The notes under the pieces: model-generated | Told to the model about the DNA's origin: nothing | Databases searched by the model: none | What the model saw: the letters and a program-made list of their open reading frames with translations, nothing else | Position numbers and translations under genes: made by a program | Shown here: positions 8,261-15,715 of the stretch, one piece after another | Position numbering within the stretch: the first letter of the stretch is position 1 | How the letters are laid out: each line of letters begins with the position of its first letter | Source: Bacillus sp. THAF10 | Lineage (GTDB): Bacteria > Bacillota > Bacilli > Bacillales > Bacillaceae_I | Assembly: GCF_009363695.1 (NCBI RefSeq) | Contig: NZ_CP045403.1 | Location: 1,096,001 to 1,160,000, forward strand | Direction of reading: 5' to 3' | Length of the DNA: 64,000 nt

Positions 8261-8419
8261 GTGAAAAAAAGATCAAAGGCTAAGATAGAAAAGCGGATGG
8301 CCTTATTTAAATCTCAAACAAAGCATCGTGAAATTGGACAAACCATCCGCTTATCTGCTTCGCGCCATAGTGCTCTCATTCACACACATCAAGGACTACA
8401 AGAAAAAGGGCAGAGGTAA
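8261..8419 (+). CDS. Small basic protein of 52 residues, unknown
   Basis: A GTG at 8261, preceded by GAGGGAGGAATTGAT, opens a 52-codon frame that ends at TAA 8417-8419. It begins MKKRSKAKIEKRMALF, is rich in Lys, Arg and His, and has no hydrophobic span. It lies 12 bp before the next gene, which has its own AAGGAGG site, so the two look like an operon ended by the terminator at 8764. No family is recognised. Confidence 0.55.
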   Translation: MKKRSKAKIEKRMALFKSQTKHREIGQTIRLSASRHSALIHTHQGLQEKGQR

Positions 8420-8431
8420 GGAGGAATTTAC

Positions 8432-8761
8432 ATGGGTGACAATACATTAAAAAAGAAAAATCAACATTTTATGGAAAAGGCAGAGTATGCAAATGAAAGC
8501 ACAGGCCTAAAAAAGGATGCAAAAAGTGTAAATAGAATCGGTCGCCATATGGAGCGGGAGCAAAATAAAAAAAACCAAAAAGCGTTACAGCCAGCATATG
8601 AAGTTTCTGTTAACGAACATTCCTTCCGTGTAACAGGCGTCCAATCTGAGAAAGAAGCCATTGATAAACTCTCAAAATGGAGCGCATTTCATAACATGGT
8701 AAATAAATTGAAAGAAAATGATGAGGAAGTAAATATTGAAGCAACAAAAGTACAAGGATGA
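8432..8761 (+). CDS. Conserved-looking hydrophilic protein, unknown
   Basis: 109 residues, highly charged, soluble, no signal peptide. The N-terminal ~50 residues are Lys/Asn/Glu-rich and probably flexible. The rest (YEVSVNEHSFRVTGVQS, then EAIDKLSKWSAFHNMVNKL) looks like a compact alpha/beta or helical domain. AAGGAGGAATTTAC precedes ATG 8432. It forms a two-gene unit with 8261-8419 and is followed by a terminator shared with the collagen-like gene. No function is proposed. Confidence 0.7.
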   Translation: MGDNTLKKKNQHFMEKAEYANESTGLKKDAKSVNRIGRHMEREQNKKNQKALQPAYEVSVNEHSFRVTGVQSEKEAIDKLSKWSAFHNMVNKLKENDEEVNIEATKVQG

Positions 8762-8763
8762 CT

Positions 8764-8804
8764 AAAAGCACACCGACGCATGGACGACGGTGTGCTTTTG
8801 TTGT
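8764..8804. terminator. Bidirectional terminator
   Basis: AAAAGCACACCG-ACGCATGGACGA-CGGTGTGCTTTTG. The long stem has A/T-rich flanks on both sides and lies between convergent genes. Confidence 0.85.
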
Positions 8805-8813
8805 TGCGTTTTA

Positions 8814-9374
8814 CTAGACACATTGAAAAGATCGGATTCTGTTTGTGTCAATTCCATAATACATCCAGGTAAAGAAGAACCAACGATAGCCTGCAACAGA
8901 TCTTCTACCAATAAAGGTTGGATAGAACCAAAAGCCTTCTCCGTTGTTTAAACGAACCCATGTATACCGATAAAGGCATCCAAAAAAAGCTCCTGGATCT
9001 ACAGCTAAGACACTCGGTCCTCCTCCAGGTGCTCCAAGTGCCGTTGTTTCAGGTGGAGGTGTAGAAGGTGGTGGTCCTGGTGGTGGTCCGCTTCCGGGTG
9101 CGCCTGGGCTTCCAGGACTTCCGGGACTACCAGGGAACCCAGGTCCACCAGGACTACCAGGGAACCCAGGTCCACCTGGACTACCAGGGAACCCAGGTCC
9201 TCCGGGGCTACCAGGAAATCCAGGTCCACCAGGGCTACCAGGGAACCCAGGTCCACCAGGACTACCAGGGAATCCTGGACCACCTGGACTACCTGGGAAA
9301 CCAGGGGATTGCCCAGGTGGTTGCCCAGGGGGTGGTCCCATAGGTGGAAAGTTAAGTTGACGATAAGGATACAT
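8814..9374 (-). CDS. Collagen-like (Gly-X-Y) repeat protein, probable spore-surface protein
   Basis: 186 residues. A Pro-rich start ([17 protein letters not shown]) leads into about 20 uninterrupted Gly-X-Y triplets, mainly GFPGSPGGP units (~25-95). A Pro-rich linker follows, then a conserved-looking aromatic C-terminal domain (~125-186) rich in Trp, Tyr, Phe and Arg with two Cys. The shape recalls BclA-type exosporium filaments, but the C-terminal domain is not the TNF-like BclA one. No secretion signal is present, as expected for a protein made in the mother cell. A sigma-K-like promoter (9404-9431) supports late mother-cell expression. GAAGGGAG precedes ATG 9374. Confidence 0.8.
   Translation of the reverse strand: MYPYRQLNFPPMGPPPGQPPGQSPGFPGSPGGPGFPGSPGGPGFPGSPGGPGFPGSPGGPGFPGSPGGPGFPGSPGGPGFPGSPGSPGSPGAPGSGPPPGPPPSTPPPETTALGAPGGGPSVLAVDPGAFFGCLYRYTWVRLNNGEGFWFYPTFIGRRSVAGYRWFFFTWMYYGIDTNRIRSFQCV
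9098..9305 (-). repeat. 27-bp tandem repeats encoding GFPGSPGGP
   Basis: Seven to eight nearly identical 27-bp units encode the collagen-like segment. Synonymous third-position changes between units (ccaggacta, ccagggcta, ccggggcta) show that the array is diverging. Such arrays often vary in length between strains. Confidence 0.85.
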
Positions 9375-9403
9375 AGCTTTGCTCCCTTCACTTTCATTCT
9401 TTA

Positions 9404-9431
9404 TACGGTATGCATATGCCTAGATGTTGGT
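9404..9431 (-). promoter_or_regulatory. Sigma-K-like promoter of the collagen-like gene
   Basis: Minus strand: ACC, 16 nt, CATACCGTA. This fits the sigma-K consensus (mAC, 16-17 nt, CATAnnnTA). The -10 lies about 30 bp before the start codon. Confidence 0.6.
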
Positions 9432-9448
9432 GAAAGGAAAAGGGCAAC

Positions 9449-9479
9449 GAAAAAAGCCAGGCACAACGCCTGACTTTTA
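9449..9479 (-). terminator. Terminator of the UspA gene
   Basis: Minus strand: GTCAGGCG-TTGT-GCCTGGC followed by T6, directly after the stop codon at 9477. Confidence 0.8.
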
Positions 9480-9989
9480 TTTTGCAACCAACACTGGACA
9501 GTTAGCAGTATTGGTCACTTTATCACTTACACTGCCAAGGATTAATTTTTTTAAACCACCCAAGCCTCTGCTACCAATGATCACTAAATCTGTTGCTTGC
9601 TCCTCTGCAAAATTGCAGATGGTTTTTGCAGGATCTCCATGGAGAACCTCAACCGCTGCATTCACTCGCTCTTGTGCGAGTAAGGAATGCACTTCATTTA
9701 TTGATTCTTCTGTTGTAGCGTTCTGGACAGCAACTTTTTGTTCTCTATAAGCGTCATCCCTAGCGTTATGGGTGTAAATGTTCAACCCGTCCACACTTCC
9801 CATTCCACCAGTTGGCACCGTATCCGGTCTAGTGCTCTGAACTGGGATATAACCAGTAGTCTCTTCTAGCACATGCAAAATGGTGAGCGCTGCATTAGAC
9901 TGCTTTTTCATTTCAATCCCCATCTTTACTGCCTTCATACTGCTTGTCGAACCATCGTAAGCAACTAAGATGTTTGAAAAATTTAACAT
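9477..9989 (-). CDS. Universal stress protein, UspA family
   Basis: The 170-residue single Usp domain begins with NILVAYDGS (beta-1 and the ATP-binding Asp) and ends with IIGSRGLGGLKKLILGSVS, the G-x2-G-x9-G-S ATP-binding motif, then the NCPVLVAK strand. An upstream in-frame ATG would add 32 residues. ATG 9989, with AAAAGGAGTGG in front and the conserved N-terminus directly after it, is the better start. A cytoplasmic nucleotide-binding stress protein; the exact role is unknown. Monocistronic with its own terminator. Confidence 0.9.
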   Translation of the reverse strand: MLNFSNILVAYDGSTSSMKAVKMGIEMKKQSNAALTILHVLEETTGYIPVQSTRPDTVPTGGMGSVDGLNIYTHNARDDAYREQKVAVQNATTEESINEVHSLLAQERVNAAVEVLHGDPAKTICNFAEEQATDLVIIGSRGLGGLKKLILGSVSDKVTNTANCPVLVAK

Positions 9990-10260
9990 AATCTTCCACT
10001 CCTTTTTTAAGTAAAGTAATTGAAATAAATTGTTTTCTTTGTAAATTAAGTACCCTTTAGAGGAACTTTTAAACTTTGGTAACAAAGCAATAATACCGTA
10101 TTTTAAAAGATTTACTTGTTACTTTTATGGGTATATATTAGTGATTGGGCTTGAGGAATGTTAATATCATCTTATATTGACATAGAGTTAATCACCCTAA
10201 TAAAATGAGCTTTACCTACGAATGACTATGAAGATTTTGTTGCAGAAACAGGGGGTTCTT

Positions 10261-12333
10261 ATGGCGGAAAGAGTTGGAAGACGCAAACGAAAAGTAAGTA
10301 TACGAGCATTACTTCTTATTGCAGGATTATTTGCCTTGATCATATTAATCGGCATGCAATTATATATAAATTCAAGAGATGTCAGTGCATTAACGGACCC
10401 GCTCCCTCAATCCTCCGTCATCTATGATCGACATGGAGAGATTGCGAGCAGAGTAACTTCCAATCAAATTGAAGGAGTGTCATCAGAGGAGATCCCGGAT
10501 GTGATGAAGCAAGCTGTCGTGGCTGTGGAAGACCAACGCTTTTATGAGCATGATGGTTTTGACTTTGTTGGCACCGTTAGAGCACTAACTACAAATGTGA
10601 AGTCAGGTGGATATGTGCAGGGTGGAAGTACCATCACACAACAATTGTCAAAAAATGTATTTTTGTCTCATGATAAAACGTTAAAACGAAAAGCTGATGA
10701 ATTCTTTTTAGCAAAAAAAGTAGAAAAAACATACTCTAAGGACCAAATCATTAGTTTGTATTTAAATCAGATCTATTTTGGCGAAGGGGCATGGGGAATT
10801 AAACGAGCGGCAGCTGTTTATTTTGCAAAAGATCCACAGGATTTATCACTATCTGAAGCAGCAACCTTAGCAGGCATTATCAAGGCTCCATCTGCCTTAT
10901 CCCCGTTAAACAACGAGGAACGTGCCATTCAGCGTAGAAACTTAGTACTCTCCCTTATGCACAAACAAGGCTTTATCACAGCAGAGCAGGTAGAAGAAGC
11001 GAAACAGGATGAGTTAAAATTAGAAACAAGAAATGTCGATCCATACAGAGCTAAATATCCAAGTTTTACAGATTATATAATTGAAGAAGCGGAAAGAATG
11101 TATGGAATTAGTGAAAGTGAACTTTTGGCTGGAGGATACCGGGTTTACACCACCCTCGAGCCAAAAGTTCAGGAAGCGCTGGAAAAAGTATATGCCAATC
11201 CTGATAATTTTCCAGCAGGTTCCTCAGGAGAAGTGGCACAAAGCAGTGGCGTCCTGCTTGATCCTAAAACAGGGGGAATCCTAGGCATGATTGGTGGCAG
11301 GGATTATAAATTTAGAGACTTTAACCGGTCCTCCCGTCTTAAAAAGCCACCAGGCTCTACAGCCAAACCTCTGTTAGTTTATACCCCAGCTTTAGAAGAG
11401 GGGTATGACATTTTTGATATGCTCAATGATTCACCAACCGAGTTTGAAGGAGGATATTCTCCACAAAATCATACGAAGGATTTTCGAGGGAAAGTTAGCA
11501 TGTATGATGCTGTAATCAACTCCTACAATGTCCCTGCCGTATCTCTACTTAACGAAATAGGTATTCAAAAGGGAATGGACGCAGCGAAAAAGCTGTACCT
11601 TCCTGTAGATGAAAAAGAACATCGTACACTTGGAAATCTTGCACTTGGCGGATTTTATGGCGCCTCTCCGAAACAAATGGCAGAAGCGTACTCTGTTTAT
11701 GCAAACAATGGAGAGATCATAGAGTCACATGCCATTGTAAAAATAGAAAAAGTTACTGGTGAAGAAGTGGCAGCCTTTGAAGAAGAAAAAGAAAGAGTAT
11801 TTTCTAAAGAAGCTGTTGAAAAAATGACGTTCATGCTCAAAGGTGTCGTCGAAGAAGGTAGCGGAAAGAACGCTAAGATTGACGGCCGTGAAGTGGCAGG
11901 AAAAACAGGCTCCACTCAAACAACGGATAATAACGACGGAGCAACCTCAAATCAATGGTTTGTCGGCTTTACTCCTCAAATTGTCGGGGCCTTCTGGATT
12001 GGATTTGATAAAGAATCCGAGGAAAATGTCCTCCCGATTATTTCAGGAGCAGGAAGTCCTTCTGCGAAAGTGTTTCAACAAGTGGTGAGTGAAGCACTAG
12101 AAGGAGAGCCAGTAGAAACCTTCAAACTTCCGGAAAGTCTTGCAAAAAAGAAAGCGCAGGAAAAGGATAAAGAAAAAAAGAAGCAACAAGAAGCTCAGGC
12201 TAGAGAAAGAGAAGCAAAGAAGAAGGAAGAAAAGAAACGCGAGGATAAAAAGAAAAAGGAAAAGAAAAAGCGTGAGAAAAAGAAAGACCGTGATGATGAC
12301 GACGATGACGAAGATGATGACGATGACGATTGA
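10261..12333 (+). CDS. Class A penicillin-binding protein (PBP1A family) with charged low-complexity tail
   Basis: 690 residues. An N-terminal basic segment and one membrane anchor (~16-35) lead to a family 51 glycosyltransferase domain (AVEDQRFYEHDGFD near 90, GGSTITQQLSKN near 130) and then a transpeptidase domain. That domain has SxxK in PPGSTAKPL (~385), SYN in INSYNVP (~435) and KTG in VAGKTGSTQ (~560). It polymerises and crosslinks peptidoglycan outside the membrane. The last ~65 residues are a Lys/Glu run followed by almost pure Asp, not part of either domain. ATG 10261 follows GGGGG; the upstream ATG at 10222 lacks a site. B. subtilis has several such paralogues and I do not assign which. 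Confidence 0.92.
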   Translation: MAERVGRRKRKVSIRALLLIAGLFALIILIGMQLYINSRDVSALTDPLPQSSVIYDRHGEIASRVTSNQIEGVSSEEIPDVMKQAVVAVEDQRFYEHDGFDFVGTVRALTTNVKSGGYVQGGSTITQQLSKNVFLSHDKTLKRKADEFFLAKKVEKTYSKDQIISLYLNQIYFGEGAWGIKRAAAVYFAKDPQDLSLSEAATLAGIIKAPSALSPLNNEERAIQRRNLVLSLMHKQGFITAEQVEEAKQDELKLETRNVDPYRAKYPSFTDYIIEEAERMYGISESELLAGGYRVYTTLEPKVQEALEKVYANPDNFPAGSSGEVAQSSGVLLDPKTGGILGMIGGRDYKFRDFNRSSRLKKPPGSTAKPLLVYTPALEEGYDIFDMLNDSPTEFEGGYSPQNHTKDFRGKVSMYDAVINSYNVPAVSLLNEIGIQKGMDAAKKLYLPVDEKEHRTLGNLALGGFYGASPKQMAEAYSVYANNGEIIESHAIVKIEKVTGEEVAAFEEEKERVFSKEAVEKMTFMLKGVVEEGSGKNAKIDGREVAGKTGSTQTTDNNDGATSNQWFVGFTPQIVGAFWIGFDKESEENVLPIISGAGSPSAKVFQQVVSEALEGEPVETFKLPESLAKKKAQEKDKEKKKQQEAQAREREAKKKEEKKREDKKKKEKKKREKKKDRDDDDDDEDDDDDD

Positions 12334-12336
12334 GGC

Positions 12337-12371
12337 CATCCCTCTCCACTGATGTGGAGGGGGATTTTTTA
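12337..12371 (+). terminator. Terminator after the PBP gene
   Basis: ATCCCTCTCCAC-TGAT-GTGGAGGGGGAT followed by T6. Confidence 0.88.
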
Positions 12372-12590
12372 GTGCTAGCAAGGGAAGAGGCTCTAATTAT
12401 AGGAAGGAAGGGAGATTTTATGTGAAGCGAGGAATAGGGAGGTTCTAATCATCTAAAACAAGAAAACGTTTAACCAAAGTGATGTCTAACAGTAGTCTCT
12501 ACATCAAAAAAGCGTCAAGCATCTAATGAAGTCACTTAGAGTGTGGCCCCACTCCACCTCCAGACCGAGAAAAAAAGAACCAAAAGTCGG

Positions 12591-12619
12591 TTACCTGAAT
12601 TTTCTGGTAAAAGTATGAT
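12591..12619 (+). promoter_or_regulatory. Candidate sigma-A promoter of the MFS gene
   Basis: TTACCT, 17 nt, TATGAT, about 40 bp before ATG 12658. The -35 is weak and forms a small inverted repeat (TTACC..GGTAA). The rest of 12372-12590 shows nothing I can name. Confidence 0.4.
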
Positions 12620-12657
12620 AGAATCAGAAAATACTTTTGGGCGGAGGAACATTCAAG

Positions 12658-13944
12658 ATGAAAAATATGCTGCAAATTTTTAAAAACAAGAATTATAGTC
12701 TTTTATTCTGGTCATCTTTTACATCCATGATGGGAAGTATCATTGGGATTGCTGCCCTGATGTTGTATCTGTTAGATCGCTATTCAGAGCAGCCCTTTTA
12801 CGCCGCTCTCACAGAATTAATGTATTCCTTACCTACTCTGGCAGTCTTTTTCCTAGTCGGAGTGCTTGCAGACAGAATGAATAGGCAGAAAATTGCTATC
12901 TACAGTGACTATATTTGCGCGGTGCTCTCCCTTGCCCTTATGGGAGCTATCTACATTGATTGGATGCCGCTTGTTTTCGCCCTCCTTTTCCTGAGAAGTG
13001 CAGTATCTAAATTCTTTCATCCTGCACAAGCAGCTATCATCCAAGGTATTCTTTCAAAGGATGAATACACCGTAGCGGCTGGACTAAACCAAATGACGAG
13101 CAGCTTGTTTATGTTATTTGGAAATGCACTAGGAATATTCATCTATTGGACAGTTGGCCTGCAAGGAGCGATCTTCGTTTGCTTTCTCACGTACATGATG
13201 AGCGCATTCTTTATTAAAGCCTGTAAGCTTAAAGAGGAAGTTGTTCTACCAAACGGAAGTCACAGCTGGAACCAATTAAATGTGAAATTTGTTGCCAATG
13301 ATTTTAAGGCAGGTATGCTGTATATTTTAAAAAATCCTTTATTAGTTTATTTGATTATTGGCTTTTTCGTATTTGGAATTGTTAACGGAGGGTTATCCGT
13401 GATGCCAGCCTATATTTTAAAATACAAGCTTGCTCCGACAGATTATGAGCAAATCATGATGATCATGGGTGTTGTTTTTGGAATCAGCGTGATGATGGGA
13501 AGTGTTGTGGCATCCATGATGGCAAAAAAGTTAAAGCTTTATCAAATGGTGATAATAGGTTTAGCAATATCAGGGGCATTTGTGGTAGCAAGTGGATACA
13601 GTCCGTCCATTCCCTATTACCTCGCATTTACTGGGTTTATCGGCCTTGGTTTACCTTTTGTAAATATCGGGATTGGTGGCTGGCTTCCTAGAATAGTGGA
13701 CCCAAAAATGATGGGGCGTGTTCAGGGCTGGATTACACCTCTGATGATGCTATCACAATCTATCACCCTTGGTGTTATCGCCTTAACTTTCCAAAAAATG
13801 CTCACAGTCGAAGGACTGCATGTACTTGTCGGAGGCTGCTTAGTATTTGTAGGGATTTTCTATATGTTCACCCTGCCAAAGCACGCATCAAAGGGCGAGG
13901 TAGAGGAAGCACCAGGTAACCTAGAGAAATCTGCTTCGGTGTAA
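12658..13944 (+). CDS. Major facilitator superfamily transporter
   Basis: 428 residues, about 12 hydrophobic spans in two halves around a cytoplasmic loop (~205). The loop between helices 2 and 3 carries GVLADRMNRQK, the MFS motif A (G-x-L-A-D-R-x-x-R-x-x). The second half has a degenerate counterpart (SVVASMMAKKLKLYQ). It resembles MFS_3/EntS-type exporters more than sugar importers. No adjacent enzyme hints at a substrate. ATG 12658 follows GGAGGA; the TTG at 12637 is too far upstream. Whether it exports drugs or metabolites is open. Confidence 0.85.
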   Translation: MKNMLQIFKNKNYSLLFWSSFTSMMGSIIGIAALMLYLLDRYSEQPFYAALTELMYSLPTLAVFFLVGVLADRMNRQKIAIYSDYICAVLSLALMGAIYIDWMPLVFALLFLRSAVSKFFHPAQAAIIQGILSKDEYTVAAGLNQMTSSLFMLFGNALGIFIYWTVGLQGAIFVCFLTYMMSAFFIKACKLKEEVVLPNGSHSWNQLNVKFVANDFKAGMLYILKNPLLVYLIIGFFVFGIVNGGLSVMPAYILKYKLAPTDYEQIMMIMGVVFGISVMMGSVVASMMAKKLKLYQMVIIGLAISGAFVVASGYSPSIPYYLAFTGFIGLGLPFVNIGIGGWLPRIVDPKMMGRVQGWITPLMMLSQSITLGVIALTFQKMLTVEGLHVLVGGCLVFVGIFYMFTLPKHASKGEVEEAPGNLEKSASV

Positions 13945-13954
13945 ATTCACCTCT

Positions 13955-14154
13955 GACAAAGGCTGTTACCGTAAACTTTGTTTCTACTGCGGCGTATAGT
14001 TAAGCAACCCGTAATCAACGTTGCTGTCGTGCTCTTTTCGCTGAGAAAGTTTTAAATATGTGACAACTTATCTTCGAATAATGAATGGAAAAAGTCTTAA
14101 AGCCGACTTTTTGTTAGGTTTTTAGCAACAATCTTCTAGAAAAGAGCTTTGACA
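13955..14154 (+). repeat. Repeat family A, full-length copy (MITE-like)
   Basis: About 200 bp starting GACAAAGGCTGTT and ending CTAGAAAAGAGCTTTGAC. The two ends are imperfect inverted repeats. Internal landmarks are GTATAGTTAAGCAACCCGTA, CTGTCGTGCTCTTTTCGC and GGAAAAAGTCTTAAAG, shared with the copies at 3955-4125 (-) and partly at 29565-29685 (+). No open reading frame. The right end supplies the -35 of the promoter at 14149. Confidence 0.78.
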
Positions 14155-14176
14155 AAAAAGAAAAAGCTGATATGAT
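14149..14176 (+). promoter_or_regulatory. Sigma-A promoter of the tenA-ykoEDC operon
   Basis: TTGACA (14149-14154), 16 nt, TATGAT (14171-14176), about 50 bp before the TPP riboswitch. The -35 lies on the last bases of repeat A. Confidence 0.7.
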
Positions 14177-14221
14177 AAGAATCAAGAAATGACCTTTCCA
14201 ACAACTTTATACGATTTTACC

Positions 14222-14312
14222 ACTAGGGGTGCCTTTCATAAGGCTGAGATTGAAGTGTGACTTCAAGACTCTTAGAACCTGATCTGGTTAACACCAGCGT
14301 AGGGAAGTGGAG
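14222..14312 (+). promoter_or_regulatory. TPP riboswitch (THI element) 1
   Basis: AGGGGTGCC, GGCTGAGAT, AGAACCTGATCTGGTTAACACC and AGCGTAGGGAAGTGG appear in order, the canonical TPP aptamer core. It is followed 50 nt later by a terminator and then tenA-ykoEDC, so TPP should switch off thiamine salvage and uptake. Confidence 0.97.
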
Positions 14313-14362
14313 CGGAACACGACAGCTATTATGAGAGTTACATAGTATTATACGTGTATACA

Positions 14363-14399
14363 ACCACCTTTCTTGCGCATGCGGGAAAGGTGGTTTTTT
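14363..14399 (+). terminator. Expression-platform terminator of TPP riboswitch 1
   Basis: AACCACCTTTC-TTGCGCATGCG-GGAAAGGTGGTT followed by T6, between the aptamer and tenA. Confidence 0.93.
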
Positions 14400-14432
14400 G
14401 TTTGTTTAAACAAATAAGAGGAGGAATGTAAG

Positions 14433-15116
14433 ATGAAATTTTCACAGTTTGTAAGAGAAAAGGCAGATCACATTTGGGAGGCAAGCTTTCACCATCCGTT
14501 TGTCACAGGAATAGCAGACGGGACATTATCGCTAGAAGCGTTTAAGTATTATGTGCTGCAGGATGCATACTATTTAAGTCATTTTGCAAAAGTGCAGGCA
14601 TATGCAGGTGCAAAGGCGTTTGATTTACATACTACTTCAAGACTCGCCGCTCATGCGCAAGGTACATATGAAGCAGAGCTGAGCTTGCATGAAAATTTTT
14701 CGAAACGTCTTGGTGTAACGGAAGCAGACAAGGCAAATTTTAAAGCTGCGCCAACTGCTCATGCTTACACTTCCCACATGTATCGAGCAGTGCTAACGGG
14801 AGGCTTAGGGGAAGTAATTGCAGCCCTCTTGCCATGCTATTGGCTATATTACGAGATTGGCGAAAGACTTCAAGAAGCAACACCGGCAGAACCAATCTAT
14901 CAGGAATGGATTGCGGCCTATGGTGGGGAGTGGTTCCGTGAATTAGTAGAAGAACAGATAAATAGATTGGATGAACTAGCAGAAAAAGCAACCGAAGAGG
15001 AAAGGGCGAGAATGCTGGAGTACTTCCTCCTCAGCAGTCAGTACGAATACTCCTTTTGGGAAATGGCCTACACCTTAGAACAATGGCCTGTAGCTGAGAA
15101 GGAGATTGTACTATGA
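14433..15116 (+). CDS. tenA: Aminopyrimidine aminohydrolase TenA (thiaminase II)
   Basis: The 227-residue all-helical TenA/Thi4 protein is recognisable from FVTGIADGTLSLEAFKYY near the N-terminus, YHQ-type surroundings (VLQDAYYLSHFAK), LLPCYWLYYEIG (~135, with the nucleophilic Cys) and FLLSSQYEYSFWEMAY at the end. It hydrolyses formylaminopyrimidine breakdown products of thiamine to HMP, feeding ThiD. It is first in the riboswitch-controlled operon with the YkoEDC importer, so this operon is for salvage. AGAGGAGGAATGTAAG precedes ATG. Its stop overlaps the ykoE start. Confidence 0.95.
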   Translation: MKFSQFVREKADHIWEASFHHPFVTGIADGTLSLEAFKYYVLQDAYYLSHFAKVQAYAGAKAFDLHTTSRLAAHAQGTYEAELSLHENFSKRLGVTEADKANFKAAPTAHAYTSHMYRAVLTGGLGEVIAALLPCYWLYYEIGERLQEATPAEPIYQEWIAAYGGEWFRELVEEQINRLDELAEKATEEERARMLEYFLLSSQYEYSFWEMAYTLEQWPVAEKEIVL

Positions 15117-15694
15117 CAAAAGGATTGAAGCTTACAGATATATTAGTTACGGTTGTTATCGCCTTTGTTTTTGGCATTGTGTATAAAATATGGTCCCCGG
15201 TATATAACATGCTGAGCCCATTTGGCCTACAGCTACAGGAGCTAAGTTATGGAATGTGGTTTATTGCCGCGACGGTTGCCTACTTGCTTATCAGAAAAGC
15301 AGGGGTAGCATTTCTCGCAGAAGTTGCGGCTGCATCTGGAGAGTTTTTGGTTGGATCAGAATACGGGTTGATGGTGTTAATTTACGGAGTAATCCAGGGC
15401 TTGTTCGCGGAAATGGTTTTCGCTGCTTTTCGATATAAGCGCTATAACATGCTAGTGGCTTCACTAGCAGGAGCGGCTGCGGCAATTGGGTCATTGCTAT
15501 TGGATTTATTCAGGGGATATCTATTTGATTATGTTTGGTGGAATCTCATGCTATTAATCTCTTTCCGAATTATTTCGGGCATTCTTTTAGCAGGTGTCTT
15601 GGCTGTCATTCTTGTCAAAGCGCTAGAGGCAACCGGAATTACCAGCCTCCTACGGCCTTCTTCCAAAGAAGACTATGAATCATTAAAAAACTAG
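15113..15694 (+). CDS. ykoE: ECF transporter S component YkoE (HMP/thiamine)
   Basis: 193 residues with about six hydrophobic spans: ILVTVVIAFVFGIVYKIWSP at the start, then YGMWFIAATVAYLLI, LMVLIYGVIQGLFAEMVF and others. Length, profile and position match the YkoE family of thiamine/hydroxymethylpyrimidine-specific ECF substrate-binding proteins. It overlaps tenA by 4 bp (ATGA) and is followed by the duplicated ATPase ykoD and the T component ykoC. The B. subtilis operon also has ykoF, which is not found here. Confidence 0.92.
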   Translation: MTKGLKLTDILVTVVIAFVFGIVYKIWSPVYNMLSPFGLQLQELSYGMWFIAATVAYLLIRKAGVAFLAEVAAASGEFLVGSEYGLMVLIYGVIQGLFAEMVFAAFRYKRYNMLVASLAGAAAAIGSLLLDLFRGYLFDYVWWNLMLLISFRIISGILLAGVLAVILVKALEATGITSLLRPSSKEDYESLKN

Positions 15695-15715
15695 AAAAAT
15701 AGGTGGCGAGAAACG

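Noticed and set aside
9005..9397. Overlapping frames of 130 (-) and 91 (+) residues in the collagen gene
   Set aside because: Shadows of the 27-bp repeats, which stay open in several frames; only the 186-residue frame has a good start, Gly-X-Y order and C-terminal domain.
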